From Echinostoma caproni (Eukaryota; Platyhelminthes; Trematoda; Plagiorchiida; Echinostomatidae), in the NCBI GenBank assembly GCA_900618425.1, contig UZAN01043346.1, positions 5,984 through 41,999 of the forward strand: a DNA stretch of 36,016 nucleotides, given 5' to 3'. The position numbers and the translations under genes were made by a program. This document shows positions 22,600-31,129 of the stretch, in pieces; positions within the stretch are counted from its first letter, which is position 1, and each line of letters opens with the position of its first letter. Under the pieces are notes generated by a model that saw only the letters and a program-made list of their open reading frames with translations, made no database searches and was not told where the DNA came from.

Positions 22600-24030
22600 T
22601 TTCTCAGATCACGTCTCATTTACACGACGAATTTATCATATAAACAAATCAAATCCTCCATTCCTGTCATACAATTCTATTAAATTCAGTGTATGACCAT
22701 ATGGTGACAAACCACATGGTGTCAAGAGACCAAGTACGCATTCAATTCTCGACCCGAGGTCCTCCCTCATCACACACACACACATACACACACAGGATCA
22801 TCGGAATTTCTAAAGTGCAAAATCAAAGGCCAAATGAAGGTCATCGGTTCGACGAGCGTAGAAAATGCGAATGCAAGTCGACGTTTGCTGGTAATCAACT
22901 TCGCTTTTCTTGTCACACACACACACTATGCTATTCTCTACACCAGATGCTAAGGTCAACCTGTCTAAATATAGATATCTCCTAGGTTGCATCTGATGGA
23001 CCACCGAGTTAACTTTATCTTTGAAGTGAGCACGGACCGACGCGACTGTGAGCACAACGAACTTCGCTGATGTGAACAAGATCAATGCGTGGGCGGATCT
23101 ATGCGCCGGTACTGACGCGCGCACATACACACACAGGTGCACATCATTGTTGTTACTCGTGGCTCTGTGCAGAAATTGGTATTTCCAATTGTTGCTGTTC
23201 GATTGGGCCGACTGTTGGAGTGGGGTGGGATCATGTTACCCACAGCAATATGCCTACACTCTGGTGAAGATCGTGATGAGTAAGCTTGGTAAATAATAAA
23301 TAAAGCATGGGGTTAGCAGAACAAACTCATCTATCTAANTAACGGATTGAGATTGACAGGATGGTGCGAAAAGTCGGATTCTCCGTACTGGTGCTGATAA
23401 TCAATTCTAACTTGCAGTTGAACGGTGTACAAACTGTCCGGCTTCGAGATGGCGTGTTAAGACTCTATGCGGATCGCTTTTCTTAGCATTCGTAATAAAC
23501 GATATGCACACTTAAAGATCGCATGAGATGGTAGATACAACGGCAAGGAAAAGTGTTTTTTGGTGCTGCTATTACTAATGATTCCAGGGTTGGGTGAGAA
23601 CAGTATCCAGACTGGATCTAGTACCTTCAACCCTTGTATGCATGTTCGAACTTGAGTATTACATCAGAGTTCTATGACAGCGCTAGTTAGAAACCCACAT
23701 ATCACCTATCTGGTCACAGACAATCACCGGATGCTAGTTATTCATGTTGTGGCAGATAACTTTTCTATCGTTCGGCTAAAGCAACGCAATGCCCATCTTG
23801 GGGGAGCATCTGATCCAAGTCCCCAAACTTAAGGTACGCAATTCCCAGTATCTAACAGTAGATTCTCGTGAACCAGAGACATAATTATCCAATTATTCTT
23901 CACGATCAGCGATGAATAAAAAAAATGCAACCGAATTCAATCCATTTGGAATGTTCCTGGTTGCTGTTTGAAAAGATGTTTTATTACGTAACCTTACGTG
24001 ATGACTAGCCAATGGGTTAGAACCCCGGAG
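22600..24030. other. Intronic DNA, no gene recognised
   Basis: Holds short CA runs (about 22771-22795 and 22913-22925) and one N at 23339. No exon or transposon domain could be supported on either strand. Confidence 0.5.
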
Positions 24031-24039
24031 TCATGAAAT

Positions 24040-24150
24040 CCTGTTGTTCAATCTTGGAGACCTGCAACCTGAACCACGTGACTCGAACCAACGAACCGCA
24101 TTAGACCCCGTTACGTAAAGCGTAGTATTGAGCCGGACTAGAGTGAAGCT
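24040..24150 (+). repeat. ~110 bp dispersed repeat, copy 2 of 3
   Basis: Contains ctgttgttcaatcttggaga, then accacgtgactcgaaccaacgaaccgcattag, then gcgtagtattgagccggact. The order matches the repeats at 18065 and 34135, with more divergence. It directly abuts the LINE fragment at 24160-24395, which runs on the opposite strand. Confidence 0.5.
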
Positions 24151-24159
24151 GCCTAACCT

Positions 24160-24395
24160 TGGAAGAAGAACCTCGTAACCAACGGAGCCTACTGAGCTGG
24201 ATTCGATGAGACAGCGAGTTCTTGTCTGATGTACTCCCAAATACCCGACGACTTACTTCTAAGTTACTAACCCGCTCACTCCATCCCATTTGGGCCAGAC
24301 TACGTAAGCATCGATTGTCGCACACTGCTAAACGACGGGTGTGTTCTACCCGCAAATCCAAGGTCTTACAACAGTAAAGCAGAACTGATCGTACA
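24160..24395 (-). mobile_element. LINE C-terminal relic (copy G, minus strand)
   Basis: The minus frame from 24361 reads VEHTRRLAVCDNRCLRSLAQ, then RVSNLEVSRRVFGSTSDKNS, then IQLSRLRWL. This is the segment between the RT core and the L-G-H-V-L-R-M motif, also seen in copy F (RCLRSIAH...SNAEVRRRVLG). The GSTSDKNSL insertion differs from copy F, so this is a different subfamily. It ends abruptly after RWL at about 24180, where the dispersed repeat begins. Confidence 0.8.
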
Positions 24396-24637
24396 GGTTC
24401 AATGGATGCACAGAAATAATCTACATACTCCTGAAGCTGTAGTGGATTGAATTAAGAAAACGAAATGAGATTGGCACGTTATTTAGAAAATCATTTGCAA
24501 TTAAAGTGCAATTATTGGACTATAAAAAACACCTAGGGAGTGGGATGGAAAGTGTGCATGATGATGATTGGAAGGTTTCATGTTTCACGTCAAGTTGCGC
24601 GAGTGAATCAAATGTGAAAAAACCAGCGTTTCGGTGT

Positions 24638-24705
24638 GTCATTCCAGCTCAGTTTATGAAGTGTGCGCAGATGGCACCCTTGCGTGAGCTCGAATCCCAG
24701 CGAGG
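24638..24705 (+). repeat. tRNA-derived SINE-like relic
   Basis: A classical-looking A-box, CAGCTCAGTTT (24645-24655), is followed by the B-box AGCTCGAATCC (24687-24697). No clean cloverleaf can be formed. Confidence 0.4.
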
Positions 24706-24709
24706 TTGA

Positions 24710-25890
24710 TCTTCTCACAATTCATAAACACATTAACACACTATCTTCTATCATCTGTCAACACTTAATTTGGATGAATAAACAATCATGATCGCAACAA
24801 TGTGTCAGGAGTGTGTGTATGAGATGCTGCAAGTGTGTACGCAAGAGTGAACGAGCGAGCCAGTGTAATGTCTGATTTGACAATGTCATTTGCTTCTGTC
24901 TAATTGGCATCTTGCTCGCGTTGTTCTTTGGGTCACTAATCACTAATCACCTGAGTGAAGGCCCATATTATTACGCCGGTTTTGGGTTCGCTTCATACAG
25001 GGCCATAAAAGGCTTGTTGTGTTTGGAGCCGGTGCGTGTGTGTGTGTGCGACAAACGGCGAGTGTGTGGATTGTGGGTTAGTGATTGACATTAGAAACGA
25101 TCGAAAATCGCGACACAATAGCAGTTGGTGAACGGAAAGAATGAAAGAATCGCGCGATGAGCGTACAGGTAACCAGAAGAACAGAAATTATTGAAATGGA
25201 ATAAATTATTGCGTATGGAAATGGCATTCTCTTCCACGAGCAAGATAGGCACAAAGAGAATAAAAGGGAGTAAACCGGGAAATGGTACGAGGAGGCAACG
25301 TCGTTTATCATGCATTGCAAACCTAATCTGCAGCTCGGGCAGTGGATTCGAGACGAACACGTCCCGAAAGAATCACTGCGATGCTTCCGTATTCGGTGCT
25401 GTGGGTTAGAAGCGTCTAACCTCAGCCAACTTGACGCCAGGGCCGATTTCCAATGATTTTATAATGAATAACATATGAATGACGTCGTTTATTCCCATCT
25501 GCGCTGAAATACCCTATCTTGTCTCGGAATCAAACATGCACCGGGCAAATCATTTAAGGGGTGAAATGAACGCGCTCACACAGCGAAAATAAAGCCTAAT
25601 GATTGTCAACAAAGTAACGACATGAACCTGATAGAAACCCTGAGTTATCGTTTACAAAGTTGCTGTGGGAACAAACTAATTTGAAGAGGTGATCGCTGGG
25701 GGGGGGGAGGGAGCAAAACAGTCAACATTGTATGATCGTAGCCAAACTGACAGGTAAATCCTTTTTCACTTTACCGTTGATCAATATCAACGCACTGTGC
25801 GTAGCATTATTGCTTCAGATAGTCGTAACGACGATGATAGTAATATCGCATACAGGCAAAGAGTAGGATACACAGACCACAGGAGAACAA
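24710..25890. other. Intronic DNA, no gene recognised
   Basis: Contains a GT-rich patch at 25033-25050 and a G run near 25700. The overlapping minus frames at 25078-25360 look hydrophobic but have no exon signals or family pattern that I can support. Confidence 0.5.
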
Positions 25891-25895
25891 CTCAC

Positions 25896-26045
25896 ATTAT
25901 CATCCACAGATTGCATCACATCACGTAACAGATGTTCGTGGTAGCCGTACAAAATGGCCACAAAATCCTCCAATTTTTCCAACTCTAGCTTTGTAGCACC
26001 GGTTAAATCGAACCAAATCGTACGGAGTTTGTCCATTTCGTTTTT
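25896..26045 (-). CDS. KANK: KANK-like exon: helical extension leading into ankyrin repeat 1
   Basis: The acceptor is ctctgtag|AAAAACGAA and the donor is GATAAT|GTGAGT. The exon is exactly 50 codons with phase 0 at both ends. It starts KNEMDKLRTIWFDLTG, continues KLEDFVAILYGYHEHLLRDV and ends MQSVDDN. This corresponds to the KANK segment with the pattern ...L...WF......LE.....L......LL..V...D.N, which runs straight into the first ankyrin repeat. The last residues (VDDN) supply the start of repeat 1, whose GxTxLHYAV core opens the next exon. In KANK proteins this helical region packs on the repeats and helps form the kinesin-binding face (known for the family, not visible here). Confidence 0.85.
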
Positions 26046-26262
26046 CTACAGAGAAAAGTCAGAGCATCATTGTATAGGAAAGACGAACAAAAAAAATGAA
26101 GTGACGCAATCACTAATCAGTTGTGAAGGCAGTTTATCCCCTGCGTTGACTGTTGTGCTATCGTTCGGTCCCGACATTGAGTAAACTGACCATTCGAAAT
26201 CGGATTGCAACACTTTTGTGAGGAGTATCCGTGGTGCACTGTTTGACCTATCAGGCCTATTT

Positions 26263-26282
26263 GGGGGTGGGTGGGTGGGGGG
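26263..26282 (+). repeat. G-quadruplex motif (G5-T-G3-T-G3-T-G6)
   Basis: Four G runs separated by single T loops, the topology expected to be most stable. It lies in the intron of the KANK-like gene, about 220 bp upstream (in gene sense) of the exon starting at 26045. The pre-mRNA carries the C-rich complement. Confidence 0.9.
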
Positions 26283-26289
26283 AGAGTGG

Positions 26290-27640
26290 TCATCTTTCAA
26301 ATTGTTGAACCTTACTCTCCCCATCCATATGTGTGTGTGTGCCCGAGGAGCTGCTCCCAATGCACAGCAGCTACTGCCCAGTGAACCGCTGGGCTGTGCA
26401 AAGCTGTATTCTGTAACGGTGACAACAAGTAAGTCAGTTTTCACTATATCATTGTGATTTCTCGATGTATATGTATGTATACAGCAAATTCGGATGCATA
26501 CTAACTAACCCTCAAACTCCGTCGACTGGGCAGACGACCGGCTGACCATCTGCAAGGAAGACAACCGTAGCAGGACGTAGTCACCAGTCAATTAGTGACC
26601 AGGCTCAGTATAGGTTGTGAAAAAAGAATGAATTAATGTCGCTCGCGTGGAACCCCATTAGGACCAACTAACTCTGTCGGTAGGATAGTCCGCTTTTAAA
26701 CCAATGAAATACCAATCCAATCCTATTTCAGTCTTATATGATTCTTCGTTCCTGGGACCTGGGCTCTCGGTCTCGGTAAATGGACATTAGGTAGTTATCA
26801 CAACGGAACTGAGCCTTTTAACTGTGCAGTAAATCTAGTTGGGCGATGATAATAATATCGTTTACTTGATATGTGAGAAAGAACCCGGGTGTCGAGGCAA
26901 TCACATTTGATTAAAGTGCTCCGTTGACAAATTTGTTCGGTCTAGTGATAGCTGTGGCAGAAAAAGAAGGGGTTTGTTAGAGATAAACTTCAATATGAAC
27001 CGGTTTCTCAAGTTCCGGGACATTTTTCACAGCCCTGCGATGGATATTGCCATTTCACTTAGTGTTGGATCGAAGTGCTTTCTTGGTTTGAAAAATTTCT
27101 CAAAGAATAGCATTTTTCTGAATGATATGAACTGCTGTCTTGTCATATCCCAATGAAATTTGATGAAATGTGCGATGCTAGAGACAGACAGGCAGGCGGG
27201 CAGGCAATTGTCTTTTTCCCTACTTCCTCACGGCTCTCCTCCAATCACTCACCTACGAAATCATCTGTCATACATGCACGGACTCACACACAACCACATA
27301 ACCAACGATATTCATGCAGCCCACGAATCAATCGATTGAGGCGAATGTATTGATCCGATTGACAAGTAACTTGCGTTGAAAAGGTTGACTTAGTGTGTGA
27401 GCTGGTGCACACAATATCACAAGAATGATTGTCATTCAGTAAATCCAGTGAACCAATCAATATTTGGATCGTCATGCAGTTATTGAATGATATGACGTAA
27501 AGACACAGGGCAGGATAAAGTTCTTGAGTGGTGGACCAGCAAATCGAACTTCTGATATGAAAATAAAGGAAAAGCCGAATACATAGCCTTGACATGAGAC
27601 CACTGTGGATAGATCAGTGGGAATGCGAGGGTTGAGAACA
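26290..27640. other. Intronic DNA, no gene recognised
   Basis: Nothing beyond a short GT tract at about 26331-26341 and a GGCAGG-type repeat near 27190. No additional exon was found between 26045 and 27644. Confidence 0.5.
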
Positions 27641-27643
27641 TAC

Positions 27644-27731
27644 CGCGGTAATCCATGACAATGTGGTTTGCTTCTTGTATTGATCCGTGAGAAGCTCACA
27701 GGCGTTCAATGCCTCCGAGGACATCACAAAA
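27644..27731 (-). CDS. KANK: KANK-like exon: helical lead-in to the ankyrin domain
   Basis: The acceptor is ctgccag|TTTTG and the donor is GCG|GTATGT. The exon is 88 nt: its first base completes a codon from the previous exon, then 29 codons follow and it ends in phase 0. It reads FVMSSEALNACELLTDQYKK and ends SWITA. The pattern of an aromatic, a Ser and then A-C-x-L-L matches, from memory, the start of the alpha-helical segment preceding the ankyrin repeats in KANK proteins. The phase-0 end joins directly to the next exon (KNEMDKL...). No other reading of this stretch is convincing. Alone it would be weak evidence; its place in line with the next four exons carries the call. Confidence 0.75.
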
Positions 27732-28020
27732 CTGGCAGATAGGTAGGACGGTAGAGAGAGAGAGGCGACAAGAGGGTATTAGACAGAAACCAGATTTGTG
27801 TATATTATATCAATAATAGCGGATAAAGAGAATCTCATTGTGATTGGTTCGGACGTAAGCACGCCAAAATGGACCTTGATTGGGACCGATGTTAGTTAGA
27901 TAAAGGCGAAATTCAATTAGACCAGGGTAAAAAAAGAAAGCAATTACATAATTACACTACAGAGGGCGGATAAACTACATGTGGCATTATTGGTGAATGA
28001 GGATTACACAGAAGACAATT

Positions 28021-28042
28021 NCCCCCCCCACCCCCCCCCCCC
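28021..28042. repeat. N plus interrupted poly-C tract
   Basis: One N, eight C, one A, twelve C. Probably a homopolymer of uncertain length. Confidence 0.9.
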
Positions 28043-28254
28043 TGTCCGTACGCGCGGAAACATTTGAGTCGGAGGGAACAAACGAGGGAGTGGGGAACTT
28101 CACATGTGCGTAACAAGTCAGTCATGCGAACAGCACGCTGTACAGTGTGGTGAATTCGAATGTAAAACTCTGCCTATGCGATCAAAAGTCCAAACACGGC
28201 ACACTTTGTGCAATTGAACTTCAGCTGCTGAACAGGGCTCACACAGGTACGAGT

Positions 28255-28279
28255 ACACACACACACACACACACACACA
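28255..28279. repeat. (AC)n microsatellite
   Basis: Uninterrupted AC run of 25 bases. Confidence 0.95.
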
Positions 28280-28289
28280 GGCAGCTCAG

Positions 28290-29095
28290 TTCGTGTCATC
28301 CACTAAATCACACATCCCACGACAAAGTACTGCACCCACCCACTCCCTCTCACATACAAAATGATCACCATGTTTGAGAATCGTGATGCGAACCGAATGA
28401 CACATCAAAATGAAGGGTCGCTCTTCTTTCTACAGAGATTACAACATTAGTAATTCCACGCGTCGAATCTATCTAGATTAGATATCTTTTCATCGCTAAT
28501 GTGAACGAAATTCCACTCGATGCAGAGCACAATGAACGTTTTGCTATTGTAAAGCCACTAAGGCTGTGCGCGTTCTTACGTTCATGCATATCACCAAAGA
28601 GACCACTCTCGTTGGGTGTAAGTACGCAAGCATGGTTTTCATCTCACGGAGTTTGTGGTCCTAGGCTGCGGTACTTCTTGTCTTTCCTCGAAAGTTGATT
28701 TAAGCATCCAATCTGTTTTATGACTGATTTTTTGGTTGATTCCGCACTAACTATCGTGCACATGTGAATGCGGATCTGGATTACACTGATCTCAAGAAAG
28801 CTGTTAGGATATTCCCATGATAGCATTGAGAAAACGAGCCGGTGAGCGAACAACTGTTTTCGGATATTCCTAGTCATGCTCTTACATATCATGTAGTGAA
28901 AAACATTCTTACGTAATGATAGCCATTGGCTCAGTTTAAGGTCATTAATCGGAGGCAGAGAGTAATGGAGATGTATGCGTGTAGGAACGTTTAGCATGTT
29001 AGTTGATGTGACCTTTCCCCACTTGGGTCAATTGACACGTCATGTTCTCTCTTGGTTTTCACACCCAGCGTCGTATTTTGGGCACACAGGTTAGG
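28290..29095. other. Intronic DNA, no gene recognised
   Basis: The minus open frame at 28644-28997 has no pattern I recognise and lacks support as an exon. Confidence 0.45.
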
Positions 29096-29104
29096 GCCTA
29101 GTTA

Positions 29105-29450
29105 GCGACTGACCATGGCCAGTGTCCGAACTCGGGCCGCCTTCGATCGATTGAGTGGGAAACGATCTTGTGCTCGGTGTCGACGAGATAACCCACGATC
29201 GCGCTTGAGATATAGCCAGTCTCCCCTGGGACTTAACGATCGCGGGTGGTGCTCCTTAAAGCGCTGAGACAAATGCCTTATCGTACGACCTATGTAACAT
29301 GCGCCACAGAAGCACTAAAAATAGTAAATTATCATGGTATGATCAATTTCGGCAGTTTGTCTTTCACTGGTCTAAGTTTGGCCGCTGGGAAAGTGGAATT
29401 CACAGCCGCTCTCAGTGATTGAACTAGGCTCTCTTTTAGGCCTGAATTTC
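29105..29450 (-). mobile_element. Penelope-like element relic: pre-EN region and GIY-YIG endonuclease
   Basis: On the minus strand from about 29440 the frame reads ESLVQSLRAAVNSTFPAAKL, then RPVKDKLPKL. After a frameshift, 29314 downward reads CFCGACYIGRTIRHLSQRFK then EHHPR. After another, it reads SAIVGYLVDTEHKIV. This is the order of a Penelope-like element between the RT and the endonuclease: the F-P-A-A-K-L region, the CxCG zinc pair, YIGRT, and S-A-I-x-x-x-L-x-D-T-x-H. Stops and two frameshifts make it dead. It lies in an intron of the KANK-like gene in the same orientation. It differs in sequence from the relic at 8248-8590, so it is a separate insertion. Confidence 0.85.
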
Positions 29451-30239
29451 TCGTGATCTTTCGTTTCGGTGCAAAATTCTATTATTTTTGACAGAAAAAA
29501 AGATAATCTAACGAAAATTTGTATCTATGTTTTTTCTTCGATGACTGTCAAGAATTGCAAAAGTTGTGATGATCGAGCATATGTATGGGAGAGGAGTATT
29601 CTTTTTGTTTGTGTGTACCGACGGCCGGTCAGATCACTGGCTTTCCATTTATTTGGTTCAACAGAGCGATGGTTTTTCACAAGGGCGAACTTTAGACACG
29701 CTCACACAATCCGGTCACAGGTTGTGGATTGGAAATTGGCATAGACGGGTACAATATAAGAAATATTTCTCGGAGGGTTGGTGGAAACAACAAGTGAGTT
29801 TTCAGGATCGTATACACCGATACAATTAGTTGTAAAGAATGCATACAAGCCCGTTAGATTCCGATTTTTGATTTCACTAATCAATCATCCCTTTTTGATT
29901 GAAATACCGCAACTGGAGAATACAAAGGCGTACGGGAATTTTTCTATCATCCCAAACCATCAGTTGCTTTTCTAATAAACACACTAAAAAAAGTGTCTGC
30001 ATTAGGTCGAATAAGCGTCGCGCTACATGTAAAACGCACCACTCAAAATGTAAGGTAACTAAAATCAGGCAATAGAATTTGCCAACCGCGACACTCAACG
30101 GGTGGAGCGAGCACATCGCAGATTGCAAGATGATACATATATTTCATTGAAAAAAAAGTAGAATCAAGCAAACACGTGAGACTAGAAATCTGATGGGTGC
30201 AATAATCGTCGAGAACTAATGCTGCACCGGTTGACTCAC

Positions 30240-30305
30240 CTGTGATTTCGTTTCGGAATTTGTCGGACATGATACGGTTTTAAAGTCTTCGTTTCGGTCA
30301 CGACT
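30240..30305 (-). CDS. Candidate exon just upstream of the KANK ankyrin lead-in
   Basis: The donor is AATCACAG|GTGAGT and the proposed acceptor is gaatcag|AGTCG, preceded by a pyrimidine-rich stretch. The 66 nt exon leaves two bases (AG) that join the single leading T of exon 27731-27644. The junction reads ...VRQIPKRNHS then FVMSSEALNAC, which fits the basic and aromatic pattern before the KANK lead-in helix. No family-specific motif is present inside the exon, and the acceptor is my choice among several, so this is an inference from phase and position. Confidence 0.4.
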
Positions 30306-30394
30306 CTGATTCGGTACATGGCAGCACACGAAGGTATTGGGATGAGAGGAAACGGGGAAGAAATGGAATGGGTGATTAGGGACACACATACGGG

Positions 30395-30420
30395 CACGCG
30401 CGCGCGCGTGAGAGAGAGAA
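30395..30420. repeat. (CG)n / (GA)n simple repeat
   Basis: A GC-alternating run (about 30398-30409) followed by gagagagag. Open frames over it are low-complexity artefacts. Confidence 0.8.
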
Positions 30421-31129
30421 AGATGGTGCGATAAGAACAATCTTTGTACACAAAATGTGTTCACTGATGCAGAACAAAAACGGTACACTTTTGATGCTTT
30501 CCCTATGACGTGTCCTTTGAGCAGCCTGGTTGAGCAGTAGAAGCGAAGATCGGTATCATGTATCTCGTTCGAAAGCTTTTCAGAATGGCTAGTCTGTTCC
30601 TCATACAATAGTATAACATGAGATAAATATTCCGTAGACACTGAGGATTTGCAATGGGAATGGAAAAAGATGAGTTTAATTTGAAGAAGTGCGATGAAGT
30701 AACAACAATCAATGGTTTATCGGGGTGCGCAAACGGGCACACACACACAATGAGGGTAAAAACTTTATCACCTGTGATTTTTTTCGAGTGAAAAAGTCCG
30801 AAGGGAGGAGGCTATCGGGAAAGAGAAAGCGCCAATCGAAAAATACGAGGAAGATGATTCTGAGATTTGCCAGGGCTAAAAAGAACAAAATTTAGGAGAC
30901 CCAGCGGTAGAAATGGATGATTAGTGATCAATGAAAGACTGTTTGAGTTTAAACGGTGGAACCATGTGGCCGTGAGTCCATGCTTAGGATGCCAACTGCC
31001 TTACCCCTAAAATCAAGTATGTCTCCCTATCCTGTCCCATCGGTGGAAAAACTACGGCTGCTAACGGAACATTTTGATGTGCAATCGAAAGCAATGTAAC
31101 ACAGTGCTTTTTTCTTATTCACGACCAGA

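Larger units (their letters stand above)
9670..30305 (-). other. KANK: KANK-family gene, 3' part (spliced; whole span including introns)
   Basis: Five well-supported and two tentative exons on the minus strand form one gene. The order from its 5' side is 30305-30240 (tentative), 27731-27644, 26045-25896, 21793-21656, 12470-12192, 12095-12009, 9729-9670 (tentative). Introns are about 2.5 kb, 1.6 kb, 4.1 kb, 9.2 kb, 96 bp and 2.3 kb. All donors are GT and all acceptors AG, and the phases join cleanly. The product reads as the helical lead-in plus five ankyrin repeats that end KANK proteins. In known animals KANK proteins sit around integrin adhesions: the KN motif binds talin and the ankyrin domain binds a kinesin-4 (KIF21A), which captures microtubules at the cortex. 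The nematode VAB-19 is the best-known invertebrate member. A role in muscle or tegument attachment in a fluke is inference. The N-terminal KN motif was not seen and is probably outside the window. Confidence 0.88.

Noticed and set aside
25078..25360. Hydrophobic minus-strand frames as a membrane protein exon
   Set aside because: Two overlapping frames both look hydrophobic from AT-rich composition; no splice signals or family match.
30216..30641. 141-codon minus frame as a protein-coding gene
   Set aside because: Runs across CG/GA simple repeats and has no recognisable pattern; only its 3' end coincides with a candidate exon, in a different frame.
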